Positions 23,291 through 34,613 of a DNA stretch of 64,000 nt are shown here, piece by piece. Within the stretch, counting starts at the first letter, position 1; each line of letters begins with the position of its first letter. Both the position numbers and the translations under genes were made by a program. The notes under the pieces were generated by a model that saw nothing but the letters and a program-made list of their open reading frames with translations, was not told where the DNA came from and ran no database searches. Origin of the DNA: Paraphaeosphaeria minitans (Eukaryota; Ascomycota; Dothideomycetes; Pleosporales; Didymosphaeriaceae); contig WJXW01000002.1 of NCBI GenBank assembly GCA_015832175.1, forward strand, positions 620,001-684,000, in the 5' to 3' direction.

Positions 23291-24635
23291 CTACAATCCC
23301 TGAGACGCCTTGTAGCTGCGATGCAGCCGCTTCAGAGCGCCTTTGTACTTTTCCAAGTCCATCGAGTCCTCGCCTTGGCAGTCGCGCTTGATGCGGAGCG
23401 CGTTAGCTGCCATGTCCTGGCCGTTCTTGAAGTCTCCGACGAATTCGCATGCCAAAGCAAGATCCATGTATCTACCAGCAATCAGCCGAGAGTAACGAGA
23501 CAAGTCGGAGTCGTACTCACATGTTTGCCAGCCTTATCGAGTAGTCTCCGATGTCCATGTGGAGGACAGCCAGCTCGAGCAGCTGCTTCACGAACTCCGG
23601 CTCCTTGACTCCCATCTCCAAGTTCGGTCCTCGCAGATAGCTGGTTGTCTGTTCCAGCTCCTTGATGCGATACCTCCGATCGACGCCCTCACGAGCGAAA
23701 CCGTCCGCATCAGCCTCCTCGCGAACACAAGCAGGACAATCACAGCTGAACCCGTAATGCTTCAACTCCCAAGCTCGGAGCGTCTTCTCGTGGGTCATGT
23801 CACAGTACGAAAGGGTGATTTGTTCGCCCGCCTTGACGTCGTGGATGATGTGGACCGTCTCCCGCTGCATGTTCGCGTTCCAGTTGAAGCTCGCGTTCGG
23901 AGTGCAGCTGTGATTGAAGCGGGCTGCATTGGGGAAAATGCCTGCACCTTTGCCCATCTCCATGCAGTTGTTCTGGAAGATGCTGAGCAGAGACGGCTCC
24001 TTGCCGACGCGGGCTTTGTGCTGCTCTTGGATCCGCTGCAACTCACGACCTTTCTGTGTGACCGGATACATGTCAGTGAATCCCCCTCTACCAGATATTG
24101 TACATGTAGACATTCCGCGCAAACTTTCGTCCAGCCACTGCATGCTTTACTTACCACGCTCTCGTGTATCCTGCTCGGCCATTTTTTAGGATCCTGGCCA
24201 TGGCTCGATGCCAGACTCCAGTACAGCTTCTGTTCGTCCACCGAAAGCTTCGCAAACGCCTCCTCGATATCCGCTACGAGGTAATCCCCGTTGGCAATTG
24301 TCAGGAGAGGGCTATCGCTGAGAATGCGTGTACCACGCTTCAGGTCTTTGAGAGCGAAGCTGCCGTAACCCTTTCCGGAAACAGCACGAATCTCGTAGAA
24401 CTCGTTGTCTGTCGAGTAGTGAGCAGGCTGGTCGCAATTCTGGCTGCGATGCCGAGGGCGCGTGAATGAACGTACCGGGAGCCTTTGGGAGCGCCTGCTG
24501 TACCGGCTGAGCCTCTGCCACGTCTTTGGATTGAGCTTCTTCGGTCGACCCAGCCTCTGCTATATCGGCTTGAGCCATTGCAATGGGGAGCGCGTTGAGC
24601 AAGTTGGTCTTCAGGCTATCAAAGGAAGATTCCAT
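23291..24635 (-). CDS. SET-domain protein (SMYD/SET5-like lysine methyltransferase)
   Basis: Likely transfers methyl groups from SAM to lysines of histones or other proteins. Exons 24635-24476, 24408-24155, 24053-23521 and 23471-23291; 375 aa, intact. Landmarks: KGYGSFALKDLKRGTRI (start of SET, about 65-82), FNHSCTPNASFNWN with the NHSC motif at 185-188, AGEQITLSYCD, and the cysteine cluster SCDCPACV after SET. The C-terminal part (about 290-375) is helical, with TPR-like spacing (LALACEFVGDF, MAANALRIKRD), as in SET proteins whose tail binds partners. No MYND zinc finger is seen. The 5' exon is Ala/Gln-rich and poorly conserved in character. The gene is in tandem with the esterase gene, 233 bp downstream of its stop. 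Confidence 0.88.
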
Positions 24636-24868
24636 GTTGCTGGTCGTCCTGAGTATTCTGAGTATTCACGACGGCGTTCAGAGATATAATCTGTCGGGAC
24701 ACTCTAATTGAAGTGTTTTATATGGTAGGTGTCGGTAAGATTACAAAGTGAGAACAGAAGTGATAGCAGCAAACGCCCTCGCCGTCTCTCCACGCTAGTG
24801 GCACAAACAACGTACCTTCCCGTTACTGCCACCTCTATCACCCTTCACCAACATTGCCTGAATACACA

Positions 24869-26680
24869 TTACCGGCCAAACACATCAAGGTTGTGCTCGT
24901 TGATGAGCGCCATGCCCTCCTTACGGTACGTATCAGCCTCGGCATGGCTCGTTACGTTCGCGTCGAATACGAAATCCTGCGGGTGCTCGAGGTCATATAC
25001 CGGCCAATCTTCCTCTTTGCCGCTCCACGCAGCCGACTTCTTCCACGAATTCGGGTCCTGGTCGTGGAAGAAGCTGATCCAGCTGCTATCCATCAGCTTG
25101 GCCAGGTCGATGTAGCTCTGACCCTTGCCCTGGAAAGGCGGCATCGCTGTGGGAAGGTAACCGTTGCCCACGATGTTGTTGAAGACGAATGCCACTTCCT
25201 GAAAATGGGTTACGCCCATCTGCGGAGGCACACCGGCCGGGATCGCGTTGAAGCGGTAGCAGTACGCCGAGAGTCCTGCAGCAGCCCATGTCTCGCACGT
25301 CTTTCTGCGGTGGGCAATGAAGGTGTAGTCCCCGAAGTAAGAGGCGGAACGTCGGAACTGCTCTCCGTAGCTTCCTCCTGGCCGAGTATCTCCCAGGTCG
25401 GCAAGAACATTAACCGACAAGTCGTCGGGGTATGCCTCAAGAATATGGTCGGCAAGCTCTCCCGACACTTGCGGAACAGCATAGATGATGGCAGCACGGA
25501 ATTGCTCGGTGGTGTTGATGCCTTGAGGGCTGAAAGTAGATCCCTCGTCGGAGTTGGCTCCATCAATAATGGGTACATGGACGAATCGACCATCTGCAAG
25601 TTGCTTGGAACCATAGTCTGCAATGAAGTCGTCGTCTTTGGTAGGTTCAAACTGAGGTGAGGTGTTGTTGTAGGATGTGATCGTGGAGTTAATCGCAGAG
25701 TTGAGTTGAGATTCCGGGATCTTGCGGAGACACTCAAGTGTTCTTGATACGCTGCTGCAGTTGGTTCTCGATAGGAGCTCCTGGTACAGGCTGGGGTTGC
25801 TTTCAACTATGCCGTTGAGTCTCTTGTAGTAAATAGGGTTGCCAGACTCCATGACCGCACCACGGAAGAGCTTGTCATCGCGACCCTCATAAGCAGTTAG
25901 GTGAAAACCAACGGAAGCTCCTCCAGCACTCTGGCCGAAGATAGTAACCTTCTCACAGTCACCTGCAACAACTGTCAATTTCTGACATTACAAGTCTTCG
26001 ACTTGGAACTTACCTCCAAAGGCCTCGATGTTCTCCTTCACCCAGTGCAGCGCCAATCGCTGATCTCTCAGCCCAAAGTTCGACCCACCCTCATCCACGA
26101 GCTCTTGGGTTCCACTCAAGAAACCCCACGCGGACAAGCGGTAGTTGATGCTGACACCGATGATGGGCTTCCCGATCTCGACTGAGTTTTTGACCATGTA
26201 GGAAAGGTTGTATTTTGGATTGACTCCCGAGTCCTGCCAGAAGCCACCTCCGTGGATCCAGAACGCAACTGGCAGTGTCTGGTTTTCGTATCCAGCAGGC
26301 CGAACTACGTTGAGGTACAAACAGTCTTCGCTGACTGAGTAGTTTCCTTGACCGGGACCGTAACCATAGCACTGCGAACTTCTGTCAGTATCATATTGGA
26401 GACCAGGTCACATACATACCGCATTGGAGTATTGCGTTGCTGGTTTGCTGCCCGTCCAGCTCCGGTTCAAGCTGGTCGGGTTCTTGAACCTGAGGTCACC
26501 AACCGGAGCTTGAGCATAGGGAATCCCAAGAAAGAAATCCTGGTTGTATTGCGAGTTGTGCGCACCTTCATACGTGCCATTCTTTACTTGCGCCGTGGCA
26601 CAGCTCTCAGACCGAGCAACATGTGCGGCGTGGATCGCGCCGACCAAGAGGCTAAAAGCCACAGCTGATTTGCGTAGCAT
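24869..26680 (-). CDS. Secreted carboxylesterase type B (lipase/cholinesterase-like)
   Basis: Hydrolyses carboxylic esters outside the cell. Exons 26680-26420, 26371-26014 and 25962-24869 with introns of 48 and 51 nt; 570 aa, intact. Signal peptide about 1-18. Family order is complete: FLGIPYAQAPVGDLRFKNP, SEDCLYLNVV (B-2 signature), the oxyanion region PVAFWIHGGGF, the nucleophile elbow FGQSAGGAS (Ser218), acid Glu346 in ANSDEG, and His459 in GVTHFQE. Several NxS/T sites fit a secreted glycoprotein. Fungal type B esterases act on lipids, cutin-type esters or xenobiotics; the substrate cannot be told from sequence. Confidence 0.93.
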
Positions 26681-27294
26681 CTTGAGAATTGGAGAATCAC
26701 AAAGGTTGAAATCCTATAGACACAATACACGGGATTAGCAGCCCTTCATATACCCAAACACGTCTCCATGGAATGGCCGAGGAGGCTCTCTGGTGCCTCG
26801 CATCGTAGACCAATTTGTCGCTCACCTAGCCATTTCCTAGCATGCGGACTCTGATCCTGGCTGCCTTTCCAGCGCTGGTCCTATATCAGAGTTAAGCCAT
26901 CTCCGGGTTATATTTTCAAGTGGGTATGGTTCGCGCATTCCTACACGAAGCAGGCGGTTTTACAGGTGGTCCACGATGTACCCTAGTGAGGCGGCAACAA
27001 TGGTCGTCTCCCAAAGCGGGTTGTCACGCCGGGCAAGGCTTCTCTAGGTATATGATCGCTACTCGCTTCTTTTCCACCACCAATTGTAGGTACCTAGGTC
27101 TGAGAGCCGCAGTGCATAAGCAGCGTTCCTAATTTCTCGTGCACTATTTCGTCCACGCATGCACATTACTAAGCAATTAACGCAGCGGACCGTCCGCCTT
27201 CATATTTTCCCGATGATACTCCGGGCTGCAGGCATGACGTCTGTTAGTGCGCAAGGCGGGGATTTAGATTAACCCTAGACAGAAGCTACTTTAG
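26681..27294. other. Intergenic, esterase promoter and MITE flank
   Basis: The left part is the esterase promoter; no clear TATA box was chosen. A GGTACCTAGGT motif lies at about 27090. No gene is visible. The Tourist-like element follows directly. Confidence 0.5.
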
Positions 27295-27297
27295 TTA

Positions 27298-27761
27298 GGG
27301 CCTGTTCGGTTCGAGCATGATCGGTGATATCTCATCGGAACCTTGCCATATTGGGTAGTACCGTAGATTCGATCATGGGTCTGTTCGGTACGATTGTGAT
27401 TTCAACGTCACCGACCAAGCTCTGATTTAGGTGGCTGTGACTAGTGAAGATAAACCCTGTTAGTGCTTATTTTGCCCTATATAATACTGCCTCTTTACCT
27501 CTTTAAGCCCCGATCACGTTGGCTAGTGCTCAAAACAGGTTAGCACCTCTTATTCTCATCTGAAGCTCCGCTTTTATCCTACTGTACTGTGGCTACCGTG
27601 GCTGTTGTGGCTAGTAGGCTAGATATATAGATCTTATTTTACTGTACCGAACAGGGTTCTATCTGAAGGAAGTTAGGACGCGTTTCTATCCCTATCCAGC
27701 CTCTTGCAGTCTCTACCAGCAAGCTATGCGTAATCTATCAAATCGCCGACCGAACAGGCCC
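27298..27761. mobile_element. Tourist-like MITE (PIF/Harbinger type), 464 bp
   Basis: The element is bounded by 13-bp perfect terminal inverted repeats, GGGCCTGTTCGGT at 27298 and its complement ending at 27761. A TTA trinucleotide flanks both ends (27295-27297 and 27762-27764), which is the target-site duplication expected of PIF/Harbinger transposons. It has no coding capacity, so it would need a transposase in trans. A second, less perfect inverted pair lies inside (GGGTCTGTTCGGTAC at 27377 and GTACCGAACAGGG ending at 27656), which suggests a nested or rearranged copy. Confidence 0.75.
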
Positions 27762-27764
27762 TTA

Positions 27765-29751
27765 GTTCCTGGGGCATTAGATGCAGTTAGAACCTAGGGA
27801 ATTTTATCCCTGCTATAACCTAACGTCCCTCAAATATCAAGAGCCTTAGAACCGATGTAGATAAAAACCCTAAGACGCATAGATGTTTACAATTAATTGA
27901 TAGTATACATGTTCGAGTAAAAAATGATAGCATGATAATAGTATAATGTTTCCTTTCATTGCGAAGAAATGTTACCAAAATTAAGTAGAATTACCGCTCT
28001 ATCAGTCGTTTCGAATGATGCTAACGTGGGTTGTGGAATTTTAGGGAATATTGTTACTATAAAATTCTAGGTAGTATGAGTACAGCTCACATGAGGTCTA
28101 TACTATCTCTGCAGCCTGAGGTCGCATTTTGACACGCACCGACTGTCAAGCTACGGTAGGTAGCCTGGCACAGCCCAGCAGCGGGTAGGTACACAACCGC
28201 CTACCGAGACAAACAACGCAACGTTCAGCCACTGACATGGCTCCACCGCACTCACGCACGGCGTTTCTTGCCCCACGATTTGCTTTCTCATATAACTCGG
28301 CAAGTTCTTCAATGGAATAGAGGCTGATCTGATGTCCTATAGATGTGGTTCCGAACCCAACGCACTGGAGAGATGCAATGTGCTATCGACCATCCGGCTA
28401 CGAAAAGATCCTCTCGGAAGCCTAGAGTTAATGATTCCAGTCGCTCATGAAGATCTCCGAGGCCCTTGCATGGCGAGAACATTCTGCGATCTTATCAGAA
28501 TTAATGGATGTATGTGTGCGACACTACGGAAAAATCATTCACCACTTTAGCTTTTGTTGGGAGGCAATCATTCATCATTCACTGGAATAGTTATTGAATT
28601 TAGCGCGATACATATCAATTTTCGAACTGATCCACGACCGTTACCCAACAATGACCATGGCCTGAAACGTAAATCGTCTTCGAGGATACATTCGCTTACG
28701 ACGTCCAACACATCACATGAAGATACATCTGGAGACAGAAACAGATTGCAGATCCTCCTATTCCCTTTTATCAAATACTTGTGAAAAGAGATTTCATTAT
28801 TTTTGTCAAGCAATTGCCTAGATCGCTTGTTGGACAACTTCCACGTTACGGACGCGGTCAAGAAAGCCGTTGCTGTGAATGGGACAGGGTCTACTGTTGT
28901 GGCTCAACTAGAATTACGCGGACAAACCCCACGCTGTCATTGTCAGCGCGACTACGGCGTCAAAAATTCCATGCAGCAGAAATTAACTTTTGGGTGGTAT
29001 GTACAAGCTGACTACGCCCGTTCTATTGCCTTTTTTCCAAGGTGGCGTATGACCTAAGCTGATGCGAGCGGTTCCTCGATGAACTTTTGAACTTTCACCA
29101 TAGCGGTAGCGATAACACTAGCAATACTGTGGAACGCCCATGTAGATGAATAGACATAATTCTCTTGATGATTTGGCATCACTAGAGATGAATCATGTTT
29201 CTCCCAGAACGTTCATATTCTCGAGAGTTACGAACAAAGAACAATATCCATAGCTGGCACCTCAGTGACAGTTTCCCTCCACAAGTAGAACGCCACTCAT
29301 CCCATCCCGTACCCCGTGACATAAGGCAACCAAGCCCAAGAGCATCATGATCCAATGCGTTAGCGGTGAGTCCTAAGCGCTTGAAGTTCTTGATGGTCAT
29401 GAGCTTGGACATGGCGCAGTCACTTCACAGAAGACGAAAAAGCTCTCCTATACCTCCAATCAAGACCATGTTCGAAATCTTAATAGAGCAAGTATATTTC
29501 CAAATAAGGTTTCTGAGCGAGTATTGTGACTACGACCGTGGCATGCGGCGTCTTAAGCGGAGCTCTATTGAACTGAATAACAGACGCCACATATGGACGA
29601 GAAGGAAGAAAAGCATGTTGATTTGGAAAGTTAGATGGAGCAGTGAGGTATAAAGGAGGAACGAATATCTCGATAGTGAAGCCATCAAACATAGATTCTG
29701 TCTTTGCATCTTTGTTCCCACCTGCACTTGCACAAGCACTCCACCGCCATC
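27765..29751. other. AT-rich gene-free block
   Basis: About 2 kb with no recognisable gene. It is clearly richer in A and T than the flanking genes, especially 27780-28080. Small frames at 28332-28550, 28781-29057 and 29182-29412 are mutually overlapping and have no motif. It may contain decayed repeats, and the last 100 bp include the promoter of the small secreted protein gene. Confidence 0.5.
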
Positions 29752-30264
29752 ATGAAGACCACTATGCTCTTTCTCTCTACCCTTGTGGCTCTCGGTTTCG
29801 CCACTCCGGTCCAACAAGCCCCTCAACCTCCCGTCTCTTGCACCGGCAACCAGAAGGAGAACATTCTCGTCTCCCACGACTACAACTTCTCACCCACGTC
29901 GGATACGTACGAGATCTGCAACGGTCTATGCTGTGCGTCACACCCTCTCGATGCTTTTACGAGTGCTTTAATAACGCTCCTTTGATGTAGTCGATTTTCC
30001 CGCCGAGTACAACAACTCCATCTCTGCTGTCGATCCGAACGACCACGCCACGCAGACGTGCACTCTATACGAGTAAGTCCGATCCGAGCCTCGGAATGTA
30101 GTCTGCCCCGATGACACTAACGTTTTGCGAACAGCCTGCCCGGCTGCCGTGCTGGCGGTGCCGGCGTTGTTGTCATTGGCAACGGTCGCGTCAACGATCT
30201 CCGCACGCTGGTCCCGAATCTCGACAAGCAGGCTTCCAGCATCTTGTGCTCCTGGACAGGATAG
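29752..30264 (+). CDS. Small cysteine-rich secreted protein (effector-like)
   Basis: Exons 29752-29932, 29991-30072 and 30135-30264, introns 58 and 62 nt, both GT-AG; 130 aa. Signal peptide about 1-18 (MKTTMLFLSTLVALGFA). The mature part holds six cysteines (SC, IC, LC, TC, GC, LC), an even number that suggests three disulfides, and ends QASSILCSWTG. No enzymatic motif is seen. Size, secretion and cysteine content are those of small secreted proteins that act on hosts or microbes, or in the cell wall, but function is unknown. It sits next to AT-rich gene-free DNA and a MITE, the kind of compartment where such genes are often found. The in-frame Met at 29704 was rejected because it would bury the signal peptide. 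Confidence 0.75.
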
Positions 30265-31022
30265 TTGAGCAGCCTCGTAGAGGATGCGGAATTAGAATGG
30301 GTGCCCTCACGGGCAAAATATGGCAAAGAGGGAAGGACTTGTGATCTTGTGGACGTTCCTTCGGACTCTCTGTGTTTTTTTGAGACACTCATTAGATTAT
30401 GCTGGCCAGCAATTGAAACTAAAAGCTCTTAAAAGTCGTCTTTGAATGTGTTCTTAAGCTTCCGGTGTTCGATCTTCTTCAGATCTAGAGGTTTGTAGTT
30501 TCTGCTCGAATATCGAAGGGATCCCGTATCACCGTGTTGATTTGTTTTATCTCCCCCTACCTATAGTGCTTCCTAGTCGTTCATCGACTTCAAAGTGATG
30601 GATCTGGCCACAGGCAACACTATGAATACAGTTTGTACGTGCGCTTTGGGTGCTTCTGCCTCTGCACATAGTAACAAGGTACCATCGCCCAGTGATTGTC
30701 CTGTATGCTTGAGAATAACACTAATAGAAGACACAGTCATAAGCTTAGCCCCAAGTAGCATGGATGTATTGCGGAAGGTGCATCGGGAAGGTGATGTGGG
30801 ATGATTGTAAGAATATAATGACCATCTACAAGACACAAAAGTAACTTCTAGTCCAGTGCAACTCGTTTCATATTGTGGGAAAGAGGATAAGTCTGCAGGA
30901 TACTTTGAATTGCTCCATTAACAAGGGCGGAAATTGACTTTCATTATTAGCGATTCAATATTGCCCCGTTGTACTCGAAGCTTGAAGGTCTTGGTACGCA
31001 TTTCTTAGCGTAGATGCGTACA
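30265..31022. other. Intergenic, no supported gene
   Basis: An 87-codon minus-strand frame at 30573-30836 has an even amino-acid composition but no known motif, and I do not call it. Nothing else stands out. Confidence 0.45.
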
Positions 31023-31691
31023 TCACGTCCCAGTGTTTGTTGCGGTTGCACCGAAGTACCAAGTCAGATATGACAGATTTAGGTAATGCCTCTTGAGCCA
31101 GCTCCGGACTCTTTTTGCAATGGCGATTTTGTTGAGTTCCATGAATAACATATGTTCGTTTCCTCTTATACCTTCTGCAGGCGGATGTGTGTGTTCCACA
31201 TTAAACCCAGCTTGCTCCAAATTGAGTACAGTGTTGTAGTTAAATGGTGCGTGAAATTTGCTTCTGAAGTGACGACCAGGAGAGGTACACTGGATACCTA
31301 AGTTCTTGAGATTCTTCGGTGGGTCGGCCTGCAGTGTGCACTCGTGACGATGCGCGCTTTTTGCAGGAACCATGTCAGTTTTTGAGGGGCTCGCATTCGG
31401 ACCCGCAGGCGGATCGTATTCAAGCTCTCCATCTCCCTCCGCAATGCCAAAAGCAATCTTTTGTCCTTGAAATGCGTATTTCTTCTCGCAAGGAGGTCCG
31501 CGCGGTTCCAACGCAACAATGCATCTGACGAGCTGTGGTCTCGCATTACCAATCTTCAAAGATGGTACGTTGTTACCCAGGTACCTAGGTAAATTAGAAG
31601 ATCCCAACAGCGAGCAGTCCTCATCAGTACCGAGTATGGTATGAGTTGAGTACTCTGTGTTGCTCTCGAAAAGAAGAACCATATCATCCAA
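31023..31691 (-). pseudogene. Truncated alpha/beta-hydrolase-like relic
   Basis: An open frame of about 220 codons without a proper start (the first codon of the frame is TTG). It contains segments that read like the C-terminal half of a fungal alpha/beta hydrolase: CIVALEPRGPPCEKKYAF, YDPPAGPNASPSKTDMVPAKSAHRHECTLQADPPKNLKNL, and EGIRGNEHMLFMELNKIAIAKRVRSWLKRH, where the His before MLFMELN would be the catalytic base. The N-terminal half with the nucleophile is not found upstream. The segment from PGRHFRSKF to NYNTVLNLE has lost the beta-strand pattern expected there. I infer a decayed, truncated gene. Confidence 0.5.
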
Positions 31692-32129
31692 TTTAATGCC
31701 GCTCGTCCAACCTGCAACAGGTTGAGTCGGAAGTTAGGCTGGCGCACAATTAGCCAGAGTCGCATTAAAAGAAACAGCTCGCTGTACCTTCTGCTAGACC
31801 GGGAAGAAGATCCCGGTCCGGCATCAGTTCAAAAGTTCTAGGTACACAGTAACGGTGAGTCGCCACCGACATTATCTAGCACAGGCACAGTCAGGGGTTC
31901 TTTGTGGGATGCGGGGTTTATATGGACCCGAGTCTTTCCTGGCCAATTGGAATGCAGACCCTGAGCCTGCATGAGTCGTGCGCGATGCCCTTCCGCGGGA
32001 GCCCACAAGCTTTTCCTACGACTAATAAGGCTTGCATGCGTTTCTCTTAGTCTTTGGATTTTCTGTTCGCTCTTTCTCCCTTTCCCTCTCAAACTGTGCG
32101 CTTTTTCGTGTTTGTGAAGACGCTGCAAG
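31692..32129. other. Intergenic, permease promoter
   Basis: Region between the hydrolase relic and the second permease. GGTACCTAGGTAA occurs at about 31579. A TTTCTCCCTTTCCCTCTC pyrimidine tract lies just before the permease start. No gene visible. Confidence 0.45.
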
Positions 32130-33680
32130 ATGTCGAGTCACGAACACGCGGCGCAAGAAAAGGATTTGGAAAAGCTCCAGGTAGAACATGCTCCAACAGT
32201 ATACGGCTATTTCTAACGCTGAAGCGCAGGGCAACGATCGCATCGATGCGCTTGAAGACTACTTCGATCCAGTTGCAACCAAGGCCCTAGTCTGGAAACA
32301 AGACCTGCGAATCATCCCTCTGGCGGCAGCCATCTATCTTCTTTGTTACCTGGATCGTAGCAATATTGGTAGGCCGTAGACTGGATAATTAACAAGCGAT
32401 CCACTAACATGCTCCAAGGCAACGCGAAGACGCTCAATGCTAGCCAGAATGAATCTCTTCTGCAGTCGACGAATATGACCAACTATCAGTATACGATTGC
32501 GCTGATGGTCTTCCTGGTCGCATATGCTGTCTTCGAGGTACCATCAAACTATTTCCTGAAGAAGTGCAAGCCCAGCCGATGGATTGCCTTTCTCATGTTC
32601 TCGTGGGGAGCGTGCACCATCGGCCTCGGAGGCGCGCAGGACTATGCCACTGTTACCGCGGTGCGATTTCTTCTCGGGATGTTGGAAGCAGGACTGTTTC
32701 CCGGCCTCGTCTACTATCTTACGTTTTGGTATCGATCGGAGGAGCGTTCCATGCGTGTTGCCATCATCCTCGCTTCGGCAACGCTCGCAGGCGCTTTCGG
32801 TGGTGCTATTGCCTACGGCGTCGGCCACATGAGGTTGGTTGCAGGACTTGCGTCGTGGCGTTGGCTTTTCATTCTGGAAGGCATTCCCTCTTGTTGTTCT
32901 TCCCTGGCAGTGTGGTTTTTCCTGCCTGATTACCCCGAAGAAGCAACGTGGCTCACGACTGCCGAGCGCGAACTCGCAGTTGCGCGCCTAGAGAAGGAAG
33001 GCTCAAAGGGCGATGCCCCGTCATTGACTTGGGAGACTGCGAAAGAGACGATACTCGACGGTCGTCTCTGGATCCACTACATCATATATTTCGGCATCTC
33101 TGCGCCCTTCAGTTCGCTCTCACTGTTCACGCCAACAATCACAGCAGGTCTTGGATATGAGAATTTGCAGGCACAGCTTATGACGATTCCTCCGTACGCC
33201 GTTGCTTACGTTGTGAGTATTGCTACTGCCTGGTCATCCGATCACTTCAACGCCCGCGCTTTACACTCGGCTGTGCTCTCCATCGCCGGCGCGATTGGCT
33301 TTCTCGCCTCGGCCCTTCTTCCTGCAGACAGCTATCATGCCCGCTACGGCTGCCTCATCGTCGCGGCTAGCGGTGCCTTTTCTTGCATCCCTCCGTTACT
33401 TGGCTGGTTGAGCAGTAACATGCACACGACAGCAGGCGCAGGGCTCGCGATCGCACTGAATGTATCTTGGGGAGCTCCAGGTCAGATCCTAGGTGTATGG
33501 ATCTACAAATCCGATGAGAAAGAGAAGGGATACCCGACAGGGCATTGGACGAACTTCGCGATGCTGCTGATGGTCGCTGTTGGGTGCGTTGGAATGCGAT
33601 TCTACTATCAGTGGAGGAACAGAAAGATGAGGAGTTTGGGAACTGACACATCGGGTGTGATGCGAGAGTTCAGCTACTAA
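32130..33680 (+). CDS. MFS permease, Dal5-like (anion:cation symporter family)
   Basis: Plasma-membrane symporter for a small organic anion; substrate unknown. Exons 32130-32180, 32230-32368 and 32419-33680, introns 49 and 50 nt; 483 aa, intact. Family segments: DLRIIPLAAAIYLLCYLDRSNIGNAKTL (TM1 and the conserved D-R-x-N-I-G-N motif), VFEVPSNYFLKK (TM3), FLLGMLEAGLFPGLVYYLTFWY (TM4-5), WRWLFILEGIPSCC (TM6) and a charged central loop, then six further segments ending RFYYQWRNRKM. The first exon encodes 17 residues only; splicing is required to reach the acidic N terminus. Closest in character to the allantoate/pantothenate/tartrate permeases, without a defined member. Confidence 0.9.
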
Positions 33681-33880
33681 ACGACGATGGAAAGTATAGA
33701 AGCATAATTGTAATTGATGTCAAGGGACACTAAGAACGCCGATGGAACGCCTCCATAATGTCCAGCAACGACTGAAACCGAGCCATGATCTATATAGATA
33801 CCCTAAGTGTGCCGTCGCACAGCAAGAAAAGAGGAGATGTAATTAAATGAAATGATGTCCCCAAAACATGCATAACACCT

Positions 33881-34613
33881 CTAAGCCGTCAGCTGCTTCA
33901 CCACGAAGTTTGTTCCCAATTTCTGGGTGCTCGAGTCCCTCGAATACTGCAAATGCGCTGCGTTGATACCGTTTCCGTGTGTAGTATCACACACGCCGTC
34001 ACCCTAACGCAATGTTAGCAGAGCGTATATTTCGCTGGTAAGATACCACAATGGCTCCACTTACAAAGATACAGACATCCATGGTCTTGCTAACCCAGTC
34101 ACTTGGAATCGACTTGCCCAGCATCACGCTGAGCCCGTTTACATTCTTTGTGGTGTTGCCTCCGTTGTTGTCCACATTGCAAGCCAATCCGCTCTTATGA
34201 TTAGGGTCTCCAATAAGGAAGACGCCCTTAACGGCATTGAAGCTCGCACCCGTGAGCTGAGGCAGCGCGCTCACTGTGGCGGCGGCGCCCTGGCTATATC
34301 CCTCGAGGATGAAGCACTGGTTGGGGTTGCTCTGAAGCCCACTCTTCACTTGCTTGACAATGTCGGCTGTTCCTGCGGCAGAGTTCTGGTCGGCGCCGGC
34401 GGGGTACACGGTGTTGTATATCTTTCCGCCTTTGACCTGAGACTGGATGTTCCCATTCATGGTACGGAAGCCGGAGGATTCTCCTTGGATCTCACCCGTG
34501 CCGCGAGTGTTGATGATGGTGTACGAGGAGCAACCTGCACGCTTGACGTGATCCTCGACGGGTGCGGCATAGGCCGTGGCGGCAAGGATGAGAAGAAGCA
34601 TTGTGAAATGCAT
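33881..34613 (-). CDS. Secreted cutinase (CE5)
   Basis: Hydrolyses ester bonds of plant cutin or related polyesters. Exons 34613-34065 and 34003-33881 with a 61-nt intron (GTAAGT, GCTAAC branch, TTAG); 223 aa. Signal peptide about 1-17, followed by a possible KR processing site (24-25). Catalytic triad: Ser107 in GYSQG, Asp185 in the disulfide loop C-x3-D-x2-C (181-188), and His200 in INAAHLQY. Cys28 and Cys100 would form the other disulfide. The second exon is essential because it carries Asp and His. Length and motifs are normal, and the enzyme should be active. Confidence 0.94.

Noticed and set aside
27292..27767. hAT-type element with a 5-bp TAGTT duplication
   Set aside because: TAGTT flanks fit only if one more base is added to each end, and hAT elements make 8-bp duplications. 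TTA with GGGCCTGTTCGGT ends fits PIF/Harbinger better.
28781..29057. Two overlapping frames in the AT-rich block as a small protein gene
   Set aside because: Neither has a signal peptide, motif or splice signals; probably chance.
30573..30836. 87-codon minus frame
   Set aside because: Even composition but no similarity that I recognise and no supporting context.
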